Source: Pseudovibrio flavus (lineage in GTDB: Bacteria; Pseudomonadota; Alphaproteobacteria; Rhizobiales; Stappiaceae). From it: a stretch of DNA of 64,000 bases. The stretch is from the NCBI RefSeq assembly GCF_009711345.1, contig NZ_SMMA01000057.1, forward strand, positions 88,952 to 152,951, written 5' to 3'. Within the stretch, counting starts at the first letter, position 1. Each line of letters opens with the position of its first letter. Shown piece by piece: positions 26,784-35,824 of the stretch. The notes beneath the pieces were generated by a model that saw only the letters and a program-made list of their open reading frames with translations, made no database searches and was not told the origin of the DNA. Position numbers and translations under genes: made by a program.

Positions 26784-28364
26784 TTAGTTCTTCACGACGT
26801 AGCGGAAGTCGAACTGGTTATCCGCGCGCTGCTTGAGGGAAACGTTGTTAGCAACGCCCCAAGCCAGACCCTGCTGGTGCAGTGGGATGTGAGAGACTTC
26901 TTCAGTTGTGATTTTGTAGGCTTCAGAGATGTAGCCGTTGCGGATCTCTGGGTCGTTCTCGGAGAGAATCTTGCCAGTCAGCTCATCAACCTTTTCGTTG
27001 CAGTAGCCGCCGAGGTTGAACGGACCGCCGTTGCCAGCGTCGTCACGGCAGTTATGCAGGTTCAGAAGAACGTTGTAGCTGTCGAAGGAACCTGGGGTCC
27101 AGCCGAGCAGATAGAAGGAGGTGTCGTAACCGCCAGATGCCAGAACCTTAGCGAAGTACTTCGCCTTAGGCTGTGCATTGAGGTCTACCTTAACGCCAAC
27201 GCGTGCAAGGAATGCTGCAACGGTTTGACAGATTGCTTCGTCGTTCACGTAGCGATCGTTCGGGCAGTCCATGCCAACGGAGAAGCCATCTGCGTAGCCA
27301 GCTTCTGCAAGCAGGGCCTTGGATGCTTCTGGGTCGTATGGGAAGCGCTGGAACTCGTCAGAGTTTGCGAACAGGAACGGAGAGATCATGATAGCGGAAG
27401 GCTCGGACAGGCCGCGCATTACTTTCGCCTTGATCGCATCCATGTCGATTGCCTGATAGAAGGCTTTACGAACACGAACGTCCTGGAACGGGTTTTTGCC
27501 CTTAACGTCAGAGTAGATCAGCTCATCACGCTTCTGGTCGAAACCAAGGAAGATGGTGCGCAGCTCTGGGCCGGTCAGTGCAGTGGTTTCAGCGTTGTCG
27601 TTTACACGCTTGATGTCCTGCACAGGAATTGGGTAAACCATGTCCAGCTCACCGGAAAGAAGTGCTGCAACGCGGGTTGCATCAGATCCGATCGGGGTGA
27701 ACTCTACGCTGTCGAGGTTGTGCTTTGGAGCATCCCACCAGTCAGCGTTCTTTTCAAAGATGGTCTGAACGCCCGGCTCATGCTTGCTGATTGTGAACGG
27801 GCCAGTACCGTTTGCATTCAAAGAAGCATAGTTCGGGTTGGTGTCGGAAGCAGAAGTTACCTTCACAGCTTCGTTTGCTTCAGTCCATTCCTTATCCATG
27901 ATGTACCAAGTGGACCACTCGGAATGCAGGATCGGGTTTGGCGCGGACAGAACGAAGTCTACTGTGTAGTCGTCTACAATCTCTACCTTCACATCAGCAG
28001 CAATGCGAGTGGTAAGGTCAGAGCCTTCAGAGCGAATACGATCAGCAGAGAATGCTACGTCTTCAGCGGTAAAGTCGTTGCCATTGTGGAACTTAACACC
28101 CTTGCGCAGGTGGAAGCGCCAGCGGGTTGGTTCTACAACTTCCCAGCTTTCTGCCAGAGATGGAATGATTTCCAGATCTGCGCTGCGCTGAACAAGACCC
28201 TCATACACGTTGCCGTGCATGCTGAGTGTGAATGTTTCATTCAGGCTGTACGGATCAAGCTGATTGTAGGTGCCCTGAAATGCGAACTTCAGCGTCTCGG
28301 CAGATGCCTGGCCGCTAATAAGTGCAGCAACAACGGCAGCCGCTGCTCCAATGCGATAACGCAT
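26784..28364 (-). CDS. Peptide-type ABC transporter substrate-binding protein (family 5)
   Basis: A 526-residue secreted protein. ATG 28364 starts a clear signal peptide (MRYRIGAAAAVVAALISGQ, cleavage ASA-E), with AAGGGGA upstream; the longer frame to 28460 adds 32 residues that do not belong. The mature chain has the SBP family 5 pattern: LKFAFQGTYNQLDPY, AESWEVVEPTRWRFHLRKGVKFHNG, and DVRVRKAFYQAIDMDAI. It delivers the substrate to the permease pair encoded downstream. Peptides are usual, but this family also binds opines, nickel and other solutes, so the ligand is open. Confidence 0.93.
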   Translation of the reverse strand: MRYRIGAAAAVVAALISGQASAETLKFAFQGTYNQLDPYSLNETFTLSMHGNVYEGLVQRSADLEIIPSLAESWEVVEPTRWRFHLRKGVKFHNGNDFTAEDVAFSADRIRSEGSDLTTRIAADVKVEIVDDYTVDFVLSAPNPILHSEWSTWYIMDKEWTEANEAVKVTSASDTNPNYASLNANGTGPFTISKHEPGVQTIFEKNADWWDAPKHNLDSVEFTPIGSDATRVAALLSGELDMVYPIPVQDIKRVNDNAETTALTGPELRTIFLGFDQKRDELIYSDVKGKNPFQDVRVRKAFYQAIDMDAIKAKVMRGLSEPSAIMISPFLFANSDEFQRFPYDPEASKALLAEAGYADGFSVGMDCPNDRYVNDEAICQTVAAFLARVGVKVDLNAQPKAKYFAKVLASGGYDTSFYLLGWTPGSFDSYNVLLNLHNCRDDAGNGGPFNLGGYCNEKVDELTGKILSENDPEIRNGYISEAYKITTEEVSHIPLHQQGLAWGVANNVSLKQRADNQFDFRYVVKN

Positions 28365-28649
28365 GTTCCCCTTAACTCCTATTTTTGCCCCAACGGTTCC
28401 CCGATGTGCTTCGGAGGCCGCAGAAATTTTTATGCTGTAAGCCTCCCCTGCATGAGGCACTTACAGCTAACGGTAGAGGAGTTTACTTAAGTAATTTCAC
28501 GCGTCTAGAGGGTTTTGATTATTATTTGGTCACATGACGTTAGGGTTAATTTTGATAGACTGCGATTTCCAAGAGAAATGAGAGGGTTCCGTAGGTTTGC
28601 CGTAATCCGGTTTCCCCCAATCGCTAATATTGCTTGTGAGAATATCTGG

Positions 28650-30356
28650 CTAAGAACGCCGTTTTTCGTGCAATATTAGTAGCTGTTCGTCCAAAAGGAG
28701 CGAATCTTGTAGCAATGTGACCGCAAGAGGCCGCGCTCTACCTCTAATATCAATAGTGGTTTGCTCGCCGATTTTGGTGGCTTCGATGCCTACAGAGCGC
28801 AGCAGCTTGTTAGAGACGATTGCCGTTACTGAAAATTCCTTGGTTGCCGCTTCCAGCCTGCTGGCCACATTCACAGTATCGCCTAGTGCTGTGAGGCCGG
28901 ACTCCATAGCGTTGCCATAGTCGAGGCCAATTCTGCCAACAATGACTTGTCCCGCATGCAGGCCAATACCGATGCGCAGGGGAATATCTAGCTGGTTGGC
29001 AAGGTCTGCGTTGATGCGCTCCAGTTCTTTTTGCGCTTCGCCAATTACCTTCAAAGCGCCGAGATAACCCGACGCGTCGTCTGTCTCTACGCCAAACAGC
29101 ACCATGATGCCGTCGCCCATAACCTTATCTATCAGGCCGCCGTGTTCCACTACCACTTTTGCCATGCCCTTGAGGTACCGGTTCAGCAGAAAAACGACGT
29201 CGTAAGGGTACCGGTGCTCGGAAATTTTAGTGAAGTCTCGCAGATCGATAAACATGACCGCGACCGACGTTTCAACGCCCCACTGATAAGCATCAATAAC
29301 AGGCCGTTTGGCGGTGAACATGTCTTTGGTGCTCAGGAGCGGGAAGACCGAGAGGTTCGCTTGAGGGCGAAGCTGGCAGGCAAGCCTCACGCCCTTGGCA
29401 GCGCGAATTTTGGAAAGGACTTTTGCCTCTGCTTCACTGGGTTCGGGCAGGGGCTGGGCGGAGGACAGGATGAGCGTTCGGCAGGTGGAGCAGCGCGCTT
29501 TACCGCCGCAGACCGACATCATCGGTAGCTTATTGGCTCGGCTTATCTCCAGCAGGGTTTGGCCGGGAGCAACCCTAACCGTTGATCCTCCCGGATAGCT
29601 GACTGCGATCTTTCTTTGCAGTTTTGCAACGAACTTGCGGGAGACAATTAAAAGAAACAGGGCAACCAGGATGCCCAGCATTCCAAGGCGCCCCCACTGG
29701 GCTAACATTCCGATGATCTCCCGTTCTCCGGGCTTATAGTTGTCGATTGTATCGCCTGTTAGGTAGAGGTGGCGTGCAGCTTGCGTCCATCCCGTTGTGG
29801 CCAGAACTGGCACAACGACGGCGAGCAGTAGAAGATATGGCTTGAGGTCTTGATACCAAGCATGCCGTCTGAGCCAGAAGTGAATACCAAGACAGCCGTG
29901 CACCCACACGATGCTGATCAAGATGGTTTGCGTCCAGAAGTTATCCGGCCAAAGCACCGTTAGCTCGTGGTAGTAGTCCACGTAGGTGCCGAAAATCATC
30001 TCCGCTCCCCGCGTATGCAGGATGTGGGGGATGAGGAAGAAAGGTATCGCAAGGCCAAGGGTTAGCTGCATGCCCTCCCAGAAAGGCATTGCAAAGGTGC
30101 GCCGCCTTGCGACTTTCCATAGTGAAAGAACAAAGTGCACCACGAACGCGCCGTAGAGCAGCGCGCCGCCTATGGCTGAATGCCAGACGAGATAGCGCCA
30201 GTCTTGCAGGTGCTGCATAAGCACTACGGAGATGTTTCCTGCAGCGTGGTTTAGAAAATGGGTCAGCGCGAACGTAAACAGAATGAGGCCGGAGACGAGC
30301 CGAAGAAGTCGTACCCATTCGGATCTTGCAGGATAGGCGCTGCTTTGAATGCTCAT
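28650..30356 (-). CDS. Membrane adenylate/guanylate cyclase with a 2Fe-2S ferredoxin domain
   Basis: A 568-residue protein in three parts. Part one (about 10-240) is a membrane domain with several helices and spaced histidines (LTHFLNHAAG, WHSAIGG, HFVLSLW), resembling the heme-binding four-helix fold of succinate dehydrogenase subunits. Part two (about 255-345) is a plant-type ferredoxin with Cys-x5-Cys-x2-Cys (CGGKARCSTC) and a fourth Cys in RLACQL. Part three (about 360-545) is a class III nucleotide cyclase: metal-binding FIDLRDFT, MGDGIMVLFG, and LGDTVNVASRLEAATKE with the transition-state Asn and Arg. It likely makes cAMP under redox or oxygen control; that is inferred. ATG 30356 starts just before the membrane domain; GTG 30407 is an alternative. 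Confidence 0.9.
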   Translation of the reverse strand: MSIQSSAYPARSEWVRLLRLVSGLILFTFALTHFLNHAAGNISVVLMQHLQDWRYLVWHSAIGGALLYGAFVVHFVLSLWKVARRRTFAMPFWEGMQLTLGLAIPFFLIPHILHTRGAEMIFGTYVDYYHELTVLWPDNFWTQTILISIVWVHGCLGIHFWLRRHAWYQDLKPYLLLLAVVVPVLATTGWTQAARHLYLTGDTIDNYKPGEREIIGMLAQWGRLGMLGILVALFLLIVSRKFVAKLQRKIAVSYPGGSTVRVAPGQTLLEISRANKLPMMSVCGGKARCSTCRTLILSSAQPLPEPSEAEAKVLSKIRAAKGVRLACQLRPQANLSVFPLLSTKDMFTAKRPVIDAYQWGVETSVAVMFIDLRDFTKISEHRYPYDVVFLLNRYLKGMAKVVVEHGGLIDKVMGDGIMVLFGVETDDASGYLGALKVIGEAQKELERINADLANQLDIPLRIGIGLHAGQVIVGRIGLDYGNAMESGLTALGDTVNVASRLEAATKEFSVTAIVSNKLLRSVGIEATKIGEQTTIDIRGRARPLAVTLLQDSLLLDEQLLILHEKRRS

Positions 30357-30555
30357 GGTCCGTTTTGTGCTTTGTTTTTCTTGGGCTGCATCCAGTAAGC
30401 GGGGCACGCGTGCGTGTCTTGCTCGTCAATGCTTGTGGAGCCAGCATACGGGCCTGTTCTTTCCAGCCAGTTCAGATTTATAAGAGAGATTGAATGAATT
30501 GGTTTGTCTAGGTGGCGTGGAAGGCCATGCCACTGTTTGAAAGCGGAGTCTGGAC

Positions 30556-30915
30556 GTGATTGTTTACGGTATTAAAAACTGCGACACGGTAAAAAAAGCG
30601 CGCAAGTTTCTTGACGAAGCAGGGATTGCCTACAGCTTTCATGACTACAAGAAAGACGGCGCTGATGCGGCTGTTCTAGAAGCGTTTGTCAAAGAGTTCG
30701 GCTGGGACACAATCTTGAACAAGCGCGGAACCACATGGCGCAAGGTGCCAGACGAGGTTAAGGAAACCATCGTTGATAGTGCAAGTGCAATGGCTCTGAT
30801 GCTGGAAGAGCCATCTATGATCAAGCGCCCGCTGGTTCAGGCGAAAAACAAGCGCTTCGTCGGCTTTGATGCCAACAGCTGGGAAATGGCTATGGAAATG
30901 GGCGAGCTGGTTTAA
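30556..30915 (+). CDS. ArsC/Spx-like thioredoxin-fold protein (YffB type)
   Basis: A 119-residue protein beginning IVYGIKNCDTVKKA, with its single N-terminal Cys9 and the later RPLVQAKNKRFVGF that closes the fold. Length and the NCDTV start match YffB, a relative of arsenate reductase that binds glutathione rather than a proven arsenate reductase. GTG 30556 is the only start near the conserved beginning and has GGAG 8 bases upstream. Stand-alone gene. Function beyond thiol chemistry is not known. Confidence 0.88.
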   Translation: MIVYGIKNCDTVKKARKFLDEAGIAYSFHDYKKDGADAAVLEAFVKEFGWDTILNKRGTTWRKVPDEVKETIVDSASAMALMLEEPSMIKRPLVQAKNKRFVGFDANSWEMAMEMGELV

Positions 30916-30962
30916 CAGCGACGTTCTGAAGTTCCGGCTCATTTGAGCATTTTGAATATCCA

Positions 30963-31000
30963 AGAGCGTTTCGGTGCGGTTCGCTAGCCCGAAACGCTCT
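30963..31000. terminator. Twelve-base perfect hairpin between convergent genes
   Basis: AGAGCGTTTCGG / CCGAAACGCTCT with a 14-base loop, no T-run after it. It can end both the YffB-like and the creatininase-like transcripts. The long perfect stem also resembles dispersed palindromic repeats of alphaproteobacteria; no second copy was seen in this window. Confidence 0.55.
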
Positions 31001-31014
31001 AATCATAAGCATCG

Positions 31015-31812
31015 TTATTTCAAGGTTTCGATGTCGAACGCCTGAACGTCCTGCAGTAGTTTGATGAAGCCTTCTGCAGCACAGGTTAGTGAGGCACGGC
31101 CTTTCTCGGCAGTTGCTTTCAAAGCATTGCCCATAGCGCCGGTTTCGTTCAAATCCTCTGATTTCCAGCCAAATTGATGACGCCCGTGGGCGCGAAGGTA
31201 CTGGAAGTTATCAATGTAATCGAGCTGCGTGGATTTGAAATCCTGCGCCTTGTCCATGCGCACAAGGTCCGGCCGTAGCGCCAGCATTATTGAGGTTTCA
31301 ATATCGCCGCCATGAATGCCGTAGAGCGCTTCTTCCTTGGCATAAAGACCTTGAGGCTGGCCGAAACGGAGCCAGCTCGTTGCCACTGCCAGCATATTGT
31401 ATTTGATGCGCAAGGAGCGGGTAACCGCTTCCATTAGCGCGTTGTTGCCGCCGTGAGAGCTTACAATCACCAGCTTGCGGATACCCGCACGGTGAACGGC
31501 GTCGCCAATCTGCTCCCACTGTTTCATCGCTGTTTCTGGCGAAAACGTCAGTGTGCCGGGAAATGAGATGTGCTCGTCCGAAACACCAATTGCTTGAATA
31601 GGTAGGAACGTTACCGGCAGATCCTCCGGAAGCAGGCTGATTGTTTCTGTAACTTGTCCTTCCGCGATCAGCGTATCGGTAACGACCGGAAGATGAGGGC
31701 CATGTTGTTCAATTGCCGCGATAGGCAAGACCGCAATCCAGTTATTGCCTTGAGCCTCAGCAAAGTCCTGTGTGGTCATTTCTTGCCAGTATGGGCGGGG
31801 CAACGCGATCAT
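31015..31812 (-). CDS. Creatininase-family amidohydrolase
   Basis: A 265-residue metalloenzyme of the creatininase fold. The metal ligands are all visible: Glu35-Gln-His37 in AAIEQHGPHLP, Asp46 in VVTDT, His120 in SSHGGNNAL, and Glu172 in GIHGGDIETS. Members open cyclic amides or act as peptidases or formamide hydrolases (for example MftE). The substrate here is not deducible. It stands alone on the minus strand. Confidence 0.92.
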   Translation of the reverse strand: MIALPRPYWQEMTTQDFAEAQGNNWIAVLPIAAIEQHGPHLPVVTDTLIAEGQVTETISLLPEDLPVTFLPIQAIGVSDEHISFPGTLTFSPETAMKQWEQIGDAVHRAGIRKLVIVSSHGGNNALMEAVTRSLRIKYNMLAVATSWLRFGQPQGLYAKEEALYGIHGGDIETSIMLALRPDLVRMDKAQDFKSTQLDYIDNFQYLRAHGRHQFGWKSEDLNETGAMGNALKATAEKGRASLTCAAEGFIKLLQDVQAFDIETLK

Positions 31813-31934
31813 GAAGGGCCGATCCTACTTAACTTCTCTTAGAAAGGGGTTCGGGCACTCTATCCATTTGTCTTCCTCTCGTCATCTTGGAAGTTGGCGC
31901 TTGGCGGGTCGATACACCGGCTAAGCCTTAGTCG

Positions 31935-32471
31935 TTAAAATTCATCGGGTAGTAATGCGATCAGATCGGTGACGCCCGGATCAATGCCGTACTGGGAGAG
32001 CAGTGTGGTTATCTGCCCTCTGTGATGGGTTTGGTGGTTGAAGAAATGCATGAGCAATGCGCCGATTGGTTTGGCTTGCTCATCGCCCCTCATGTTCTGG
32101 TAGTACAAAGTTGAAAGCAGGTCGGCATCGTTCAACTCACTCGCATAATCGAGAATAATCGCGTCTATGCGTGCCCGCTCATTGATGAGGGGCTCTAGAG
32201 TTGCAAAAGGTTTTTCATCCAAGGATTTGTAGGGCTGCCGGGAGCGCAGTGGCTCAAGTGAAGCAAACTGTCTGGCATGGGAAGCATGACGGATCAGCCA
32301 GTTGGTGTCTCCCACAATGAGATGATTGAAAGTGCCCATAACAGATTTGAAGAATGCCCCACGGTCCGCATTCAGTTGTTCGTTGCTGAGAGCTTTGCAG
32401 CTATGGAGAAGCCGGCCATTCATCCAATGGTTATATTCTGCCATTTGTAGAACGTAGTTCTGGCTAATCAT
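31935..32471 (-). CDS. DinB-family protein
   Basis: A 178-residue four-helix-bundle protein. Candidate metal-binding histidines are in FNHLIVGDTNWL near 50 and in HFFNHQTHHRGQ near 145, the usual DinB pattern. N-terminal MAEYNHWMNGRLL is also typical. Some members are thiol-dependent transferases; this one is unassigned. Its ATG is followed by its own upstream region of 170 bases shared with the divergent transporter. Confidence 0.9.
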   Translation of the reverse strand: MISQNYVLQMAEYNHWMNGRLLHSCKALSNEQLNADRGAFFKSVMGTFNHLIVGDTNWLIRHASHARQFASLEPLRSRQPYKSLDEKPFATLEPLINERARIDAIILDYASELNDADLLSTLYYQNMRGDEQAKPIGALLMHFFNHQTHHRGQITTLLSQYGIDPGVTDLIALLPDEF

Positions 32472-32643
32472 TGCACAGCACCCCTTACAACTTGAATTGA
32501 CTTGGAAAAATACCCTGTCCGCTAAGTAAGTGTGATTTGATGAGGTTTGTCTAGAGATGTAGGTACATTTCCCTTTGGGTGTCTCTCGCTATTTTCTGCT
32601 GTGACATTTCAGTGAATCTGTGAGGGCAACCTAGGATCCTCCA

Positions 32644-33522
32644 ATGTCCCGCAACTGCTCTGTCCTCAAGGCCATCGGTCTTGTTTCCGCCGCCTTCATG
32701 TTCTTTTCCATGTGCGACACCGCCGCAAAGCTCGCTGGCCAGTATGTGCCAGCGTTTCAGGTCGCCTTTTTCCGTTATGCAGTGCAGTTCATCGCTGCGT
32801 TCGTGTTTTTTAAGGTCTGGCAGAAGCCGCAGTTGCTTTACACAAAGCGACCGGTCGCGCAGCTGTTTCGCAGTATCTTGCTGTTGTGCGGCACAACCTT
32901 CAACTTCATAGCGGTTCGTCATTTGCAGCTGGCAGAGACGGGAACCATTATGTTTGCCTCCCCGTTTGTAATTGCCGCGCTCTCTGGTCCAATTCTGGGT
33001 GAATGGGCAGGGCCGCGCCGTTGGGCTGCGATTGTGGTTGGCTTCATCGGTATTTTGATTGTTGTGCAGCCGGGTTCAGGAGCCATGCACTGGGCAGCCA
33101 TATTCTCGGTGTTGAGTATGTTGAGCTCCGCTGGTTACTTCTTGATGACCCGCATTCTTGCTCCAACCGAGAGCAATCAGGGCATGCTGGTTATTTCGGC
33201 GCTGGTTGGTACCGTTGCCCTTATTCCACCTGCATACACAAACTGGGTCGCACCGGATTGTTTTGAAGCGTGGGCAGCCTTGTTTATGGCTGGCGTGTTC
33301 GCATTTGTGGGGCACTGGTTCCTTACCGAAGCCTATAAGCTTGCATCGGCATCCGTTCTGGCGCCGTTCATTTATCAGCAGATTATCTGGATGGTTCTGT
33401 TCGGGTTCATGTTCTTTGGAGACATCCCGACCATTACAACGGTTATCGGTTCTGTGATCATTGTAGGTTCGGGACTTTATCTGCTTTACCGCGAGCGTGT
33501 TTCGTCAGACGAAACTGAGTAA
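32644..33522 (+). CDS. EamA/DMT-family transporter
   Basis: A 292-residue inner-membrane protein with ten hydrophobic helices arranged as two EamA repeats (about 10-140 and 150-280). The end of each repeat shows the usual pattern (ALSGPILGEWAGPRRWAAIVVGF split over the fourth and fifth helices; FFGDIPTITTVIGSVIIVGSGLY). Such carriers move metabolites such as amino acids or nucleobases out of or into the cell; the substrate is unknown. It is divergent to the DinB gene and followed by a long hairpin. Confidence 0.92.
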   Translation: MSRNCSVLKAIGLVSAAFMFFSMCDTAAKLAGQYVPAFQVAFFRYAVQFIAAFVFFKVWQKPQLLYTKRPVAQLFRSILLLCGTTFNFIAVRHLQLAETGTIMFASPFVIAALSGPILGEWAGPRRWAAIVVGFIGILIVVQPGSGAMHWAAIFSVLSMLSSAGYFLMTRILAPTESNQGMLVISALVGTVALIPPAYTNWVAPDCFEAWAALFMAGVFAFVGHWFLTEAYKLASASVLAPFIYQQIIWMVLFGFMFFGDIPTITTVIGSVIIVGSGLYLLYRERVSSDETE

Positions 33523-33536
33523 TCAAATCGTGAGTA

Positions 33537-33577
33537 ACAAGGGGCGTTTGTTGCAGTTGCTAACGCTCGTCCCTTGT
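33537..33577 (+). terminator. Long hairpin after the EamA gene
   Basis: Outer stem ACAAGGG / CCCTTGT with an inner stem GCGTT / AACGC. It is followed by GAAACGTTTTATT, a loose T-rich tail. Confidence 0.5.
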
Positions 33578-33642
33578 GAAACGTTTTATTACCCTATATT
33601 TGAAAACTTGCAGATTCTGCTGGAGGATAGGGGGCGAAACCG

Positions 33643-34692
33643 GTGGGCAACGGCAACAGGCGCCTTAAACTTGAAGACATAGCCAGAACGCTGGGGGTTT
33701 CCACGGCGACAGTTTCGTTGGCACTGCGAGACTCTCCTGCAGTAGCGGAAAAAACCCGCCTGCGCGTTAAGGAGTATGCCGACAAGGCGGGCTATATCTA
33801 TGATCGCTCCGCAGCCTCTTTGCGCACTTCCCAGTCCAATATGATCGGCGTGGCGGTTCACGATATCATGAACCCGTACTTCGCAGAGGTCTTTCACGGG
33901 CTGGAAGAAGCGCTCGTGGAGAAGGGTAAGACCATCCTCATCTGTAATCACAAGGATGATCTTCAGCGCCAGCAGCGCTTCATTGATACTATGTTGCAGC
34001 ATCGCGTAGATGGTTTGATTATCTGCCCGTCTATTGGAACCAAGCCTAACAACATCAAGCGCATTGTTTCACAAGGAATTCCGGTGACGCTGGTTTGCCG
34101 TGACCTTGCTGGCAGTGGTGCGCCGTGTGTGCGGGGCGATGATTACAATGGCAGCTACCAGATCACCAAGCATCTGATTGAACAGGGCCATAAGCGTATC
34201 GCCATGGTGGGCGGCCGTCGTGGCAGCTCTTCGGGCAAAGACCGTAATAGCGGCTGGCGACAGGCGCTGCTTGATGCTGGCCTTAATCCTGACGAGCAGA
34301 TCGACATTCCTGAAGCAATGACCCAGAAAGAGGGGCAGGGGGCAGCGTTTGAGCTGGTACACTCCAAGCAACCTCCAACAGCGGTCATGTGCTTTAACGA
34401 TCTTGTCGCTTTGGGTGTAATGTCTGCTGCACGGCGTCTTGGCATTCAGCCGGGACCGGGGCTTGCTGTTACCGGTTACGATGACATGGAAGGCGTGGGC
34501 AATAGAAGTCCGGCGCTTACGACTGTCAGTAACGGGGCAACGGAGATAGGCGAACTTGCAGCTCAGCTTATGCTTCGGCAGTTGAAGGGTAAGCCGGTGT
34601 CGCTGGATGTGCCGCTCGTGCAGCCGGTACTTCGTATTCGCGAAAGTGCGCCTCCTCCGGGTAAAACGCTGAAAGCTTTCTCTCCCGCATAA
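33643..34692 (+). CDS. LacI-family regulator
   Basis: A 349-residue repressor. The helix-turn-helix is at about 9-30 (LEDIARTLGVSTATVSLALR), the hinge helix follows, then a periplasmic-binding-like core (about 65-335) with the usual NPYFAEVFHGLEEAL start and TAVMCFNDLVALGVM. LacI regulators usually respond to sugars or sugar-derived acids. The GTG start has GGAGG and a GGGGG run upstream. No sugar catabolic gene is adjacent, so the target is unknown. Confidence 0.93.
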   Translation: MGNGNRRLKLEDIARTLGVSTATVSLALRDSPAVAEKTRLRVKEYADKAGYIYDRSAASLRTSQSNMIGVAVHDIMNPYFAEVFHGLEEALVEKGKTILICNHKDDLQRQQRFIDTMLQHRVDGLIICPSIGTKPNNIKRIVSQGIPVTLVCRDLAGSGAPCVRGDDYNGSYQITKHLIEQGHKRIAMVGGRRGSSSGKDRNSGWRQALLDAGLNPDEQIDIPEAMTQKEGQGAAFELVHSKQPPTAVMCFNDLVALGVMSAARRLGIQPGPGLAVTGYDDMEGVGNRSPALTTVSNGATEIGELAAQLMLRQLKGKPVSLDVPLVQPVLRIRESAPPPGKTLKAFSPA

Positions 34693-34812
34693 GTAAAATC
34701 CTAGAGTGCTGATTTACTCTTAGCTAAGCACAATCAGAGATTGTTAAGATTGGGCATGCTAGTTTTCTTCTAGTGTGTTCAGGCAGTTTGCCCAAAGAGT
34801 TCGGTACTAAAA

Positions 34813-34911
34813 ATGCGTAGCAATTCATCGTCCAATCAGTCCGGTAATGAGCTGAAAATGCTAGGCTTCTTTGGTCTTGCGCTCACTTGCATTGTTTTGT
34901 TGGTCGGCTGA
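34813..34911 (+). CDS. Possible 32-residue membrane peptide
   Basis: An ATG frame of 33 codons gives a polar, Ser/Asn-rich N-terminus of about 14 residues and then one hydrophobic stretch of 17 (MLGFFGLALTCIVLLVG), ending at a TGA. That is the layout of a small single-pass membrane protein. The ribosome site is weak (AGAG about 15 bases upstream). It lies 120 bases after the LacI gene. Nothing homologous is known to me; it may be chance. Confidence 0.3.
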   Translation: MRSNSSSNQSGNELKMLGFFGLALTCIVLLVG

Positions 34912-35333
34912 TCGAGACTTTGCCGTTATCCGCGCGGCACTGCGTGCGTCGCCTTTCGGTTTGACTGCTTGTCGGATATGGTGTGGAAAACTACATAGCT
35001 CACGCCTGAGCGTTTTTCATTTATTGAACACTACTGCGGCCTCTCCCTGTCCCCGCGCTGAGGGGATTAATCCCGAGAACGATATGCCTAGAATGCCTTA
35101 GCGAGTACCTTGGCTAATGCGTTGATTTTCTACGAGTGTTTGAATAGGCGGCACATCGATTCAAACGCCGATACTTTTAAGGTTTATCTATGGTTTTAGC
35201 GGATCGTTCCAAATGGATTTGCTGGACCTTGCGAGCTATGCAACCTAAAAAGCTGTAGAGGCGAAATTAAAGGTAAATTAATGCCTCCACGGGGAGAATG
35301 TTTTTAGCAAAAATTGCTGAAAGGTTCTCGGGT
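34912..35333. other. 420-base gap before the protease inhibitor gene
   Basis: A 76-codon frame (34871-35101) has no family resemblance and no ribosome site and is not called. The last 150 bases are AT-rich and probably hold the promoter of the inhibitor gene. Confidence 0.5.
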
Positions 35334-35771
35334 ATGAAGAAAACACTTCTTTCGCGTATTCTGAAGGCAGTTGTTGTTACTGGCGTTTTCAGCGTTGTTG
35401 CAACTGTTCCAGCTCGGGCAGAGTTGGTTGGCGGGGTTTGGTCGCTGTCGGATGTTTTGTCTGCTTCCACTTGTGAGATGGAGCTGCTGGCGTCTTCTGC
35501 TGAAAACGGTTTGGGCAACGCAATAACGACGGGCGACTGCCAGAAAATTTATGGCGAGATCTCCAAGGTCTCCGCATGGCGCTGGGACTATGAGGAAGGC
35601 TTGTCCTTGCTTTCTGATGAAGGGGATCAGGTGCTGCAGTTCGATCTGGATGAATTGGACGGATTGACCTCGGTTAAGCCGGAGAGTCGCTTCTTGATCT
35701 TGGAGCCGCTGCGTAGCTTGACGCTTTCCAGCCTTATCCGCCCAGCCTATTTCATCACTGCGCAGCGCTAG
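35334..35771 (+). CDS. Secreted AprI/Inh-family protease inhibitor
   Basis: A 145-residue secreted protein. A signal peptide (MKKTLLSRILKAVVVTGVF..., cleavage near ARA) precedes a small beta-barrel-type domain: GGVWSLSD, a Cys in STCEMEL, a second Cys in GDCQKIYG (a probable disulfide), then ISKVSAWRWDYEEGLSLL and a DGDQ-like turn. This is the pattern of AprI/Inh, inhibitors of serralysin-type metalloproteases, also seen in Brucella Omp19. ATG 35334 is chosen because it starts the signal peptide; the frame is open 36 bases further. No serralysin gene is nearby, so it may protect against other bacteria's or a host's proteases. Confidence 0.75.
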   Translation: MKKTLLSRILKAVVVTGVFSVVATVPARAELVGGVWSLSDVLSASTCEMELLASSAENGLGNAITTGDCQKIYGEISKVSAWRWDYEEGLSLLSDEGDQVLQFDLDELDGLTSVKPESRFLILEPLRSLTLSSLIRPAYFITAQR

Positions 35772-35790
35772 TAACCATCTGGAAAGTAGA

Positions 35791-35814
35791 AGCACCCGAC
35801 GAGCGCCGGGTGCT
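35791..35814. terminator. Terminator between convergent genes
   Basis: Eight-base stem AGCACCCG / CGGGTGCT, loop of 8, lying 19 bases after the inhibitor stop and 10 bases after the aminotransferase stop on the other strand. Confidence 0.7.
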
Positions 35815-35824
35815 ATTGGCTTGG

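Noticed and set aside
26760-28490. A 576-codon open frame antisense to the peptide-binding protein
   Set aside because: The minus-strand gene has a signal peptide, clear family motifs and operon context; the antisense frame has none.
34871-35101. A 76-codon frame after the LacI gene
   Set aside because: No ribosome site, overlaps the better small frame in another register, and looks like random translation.
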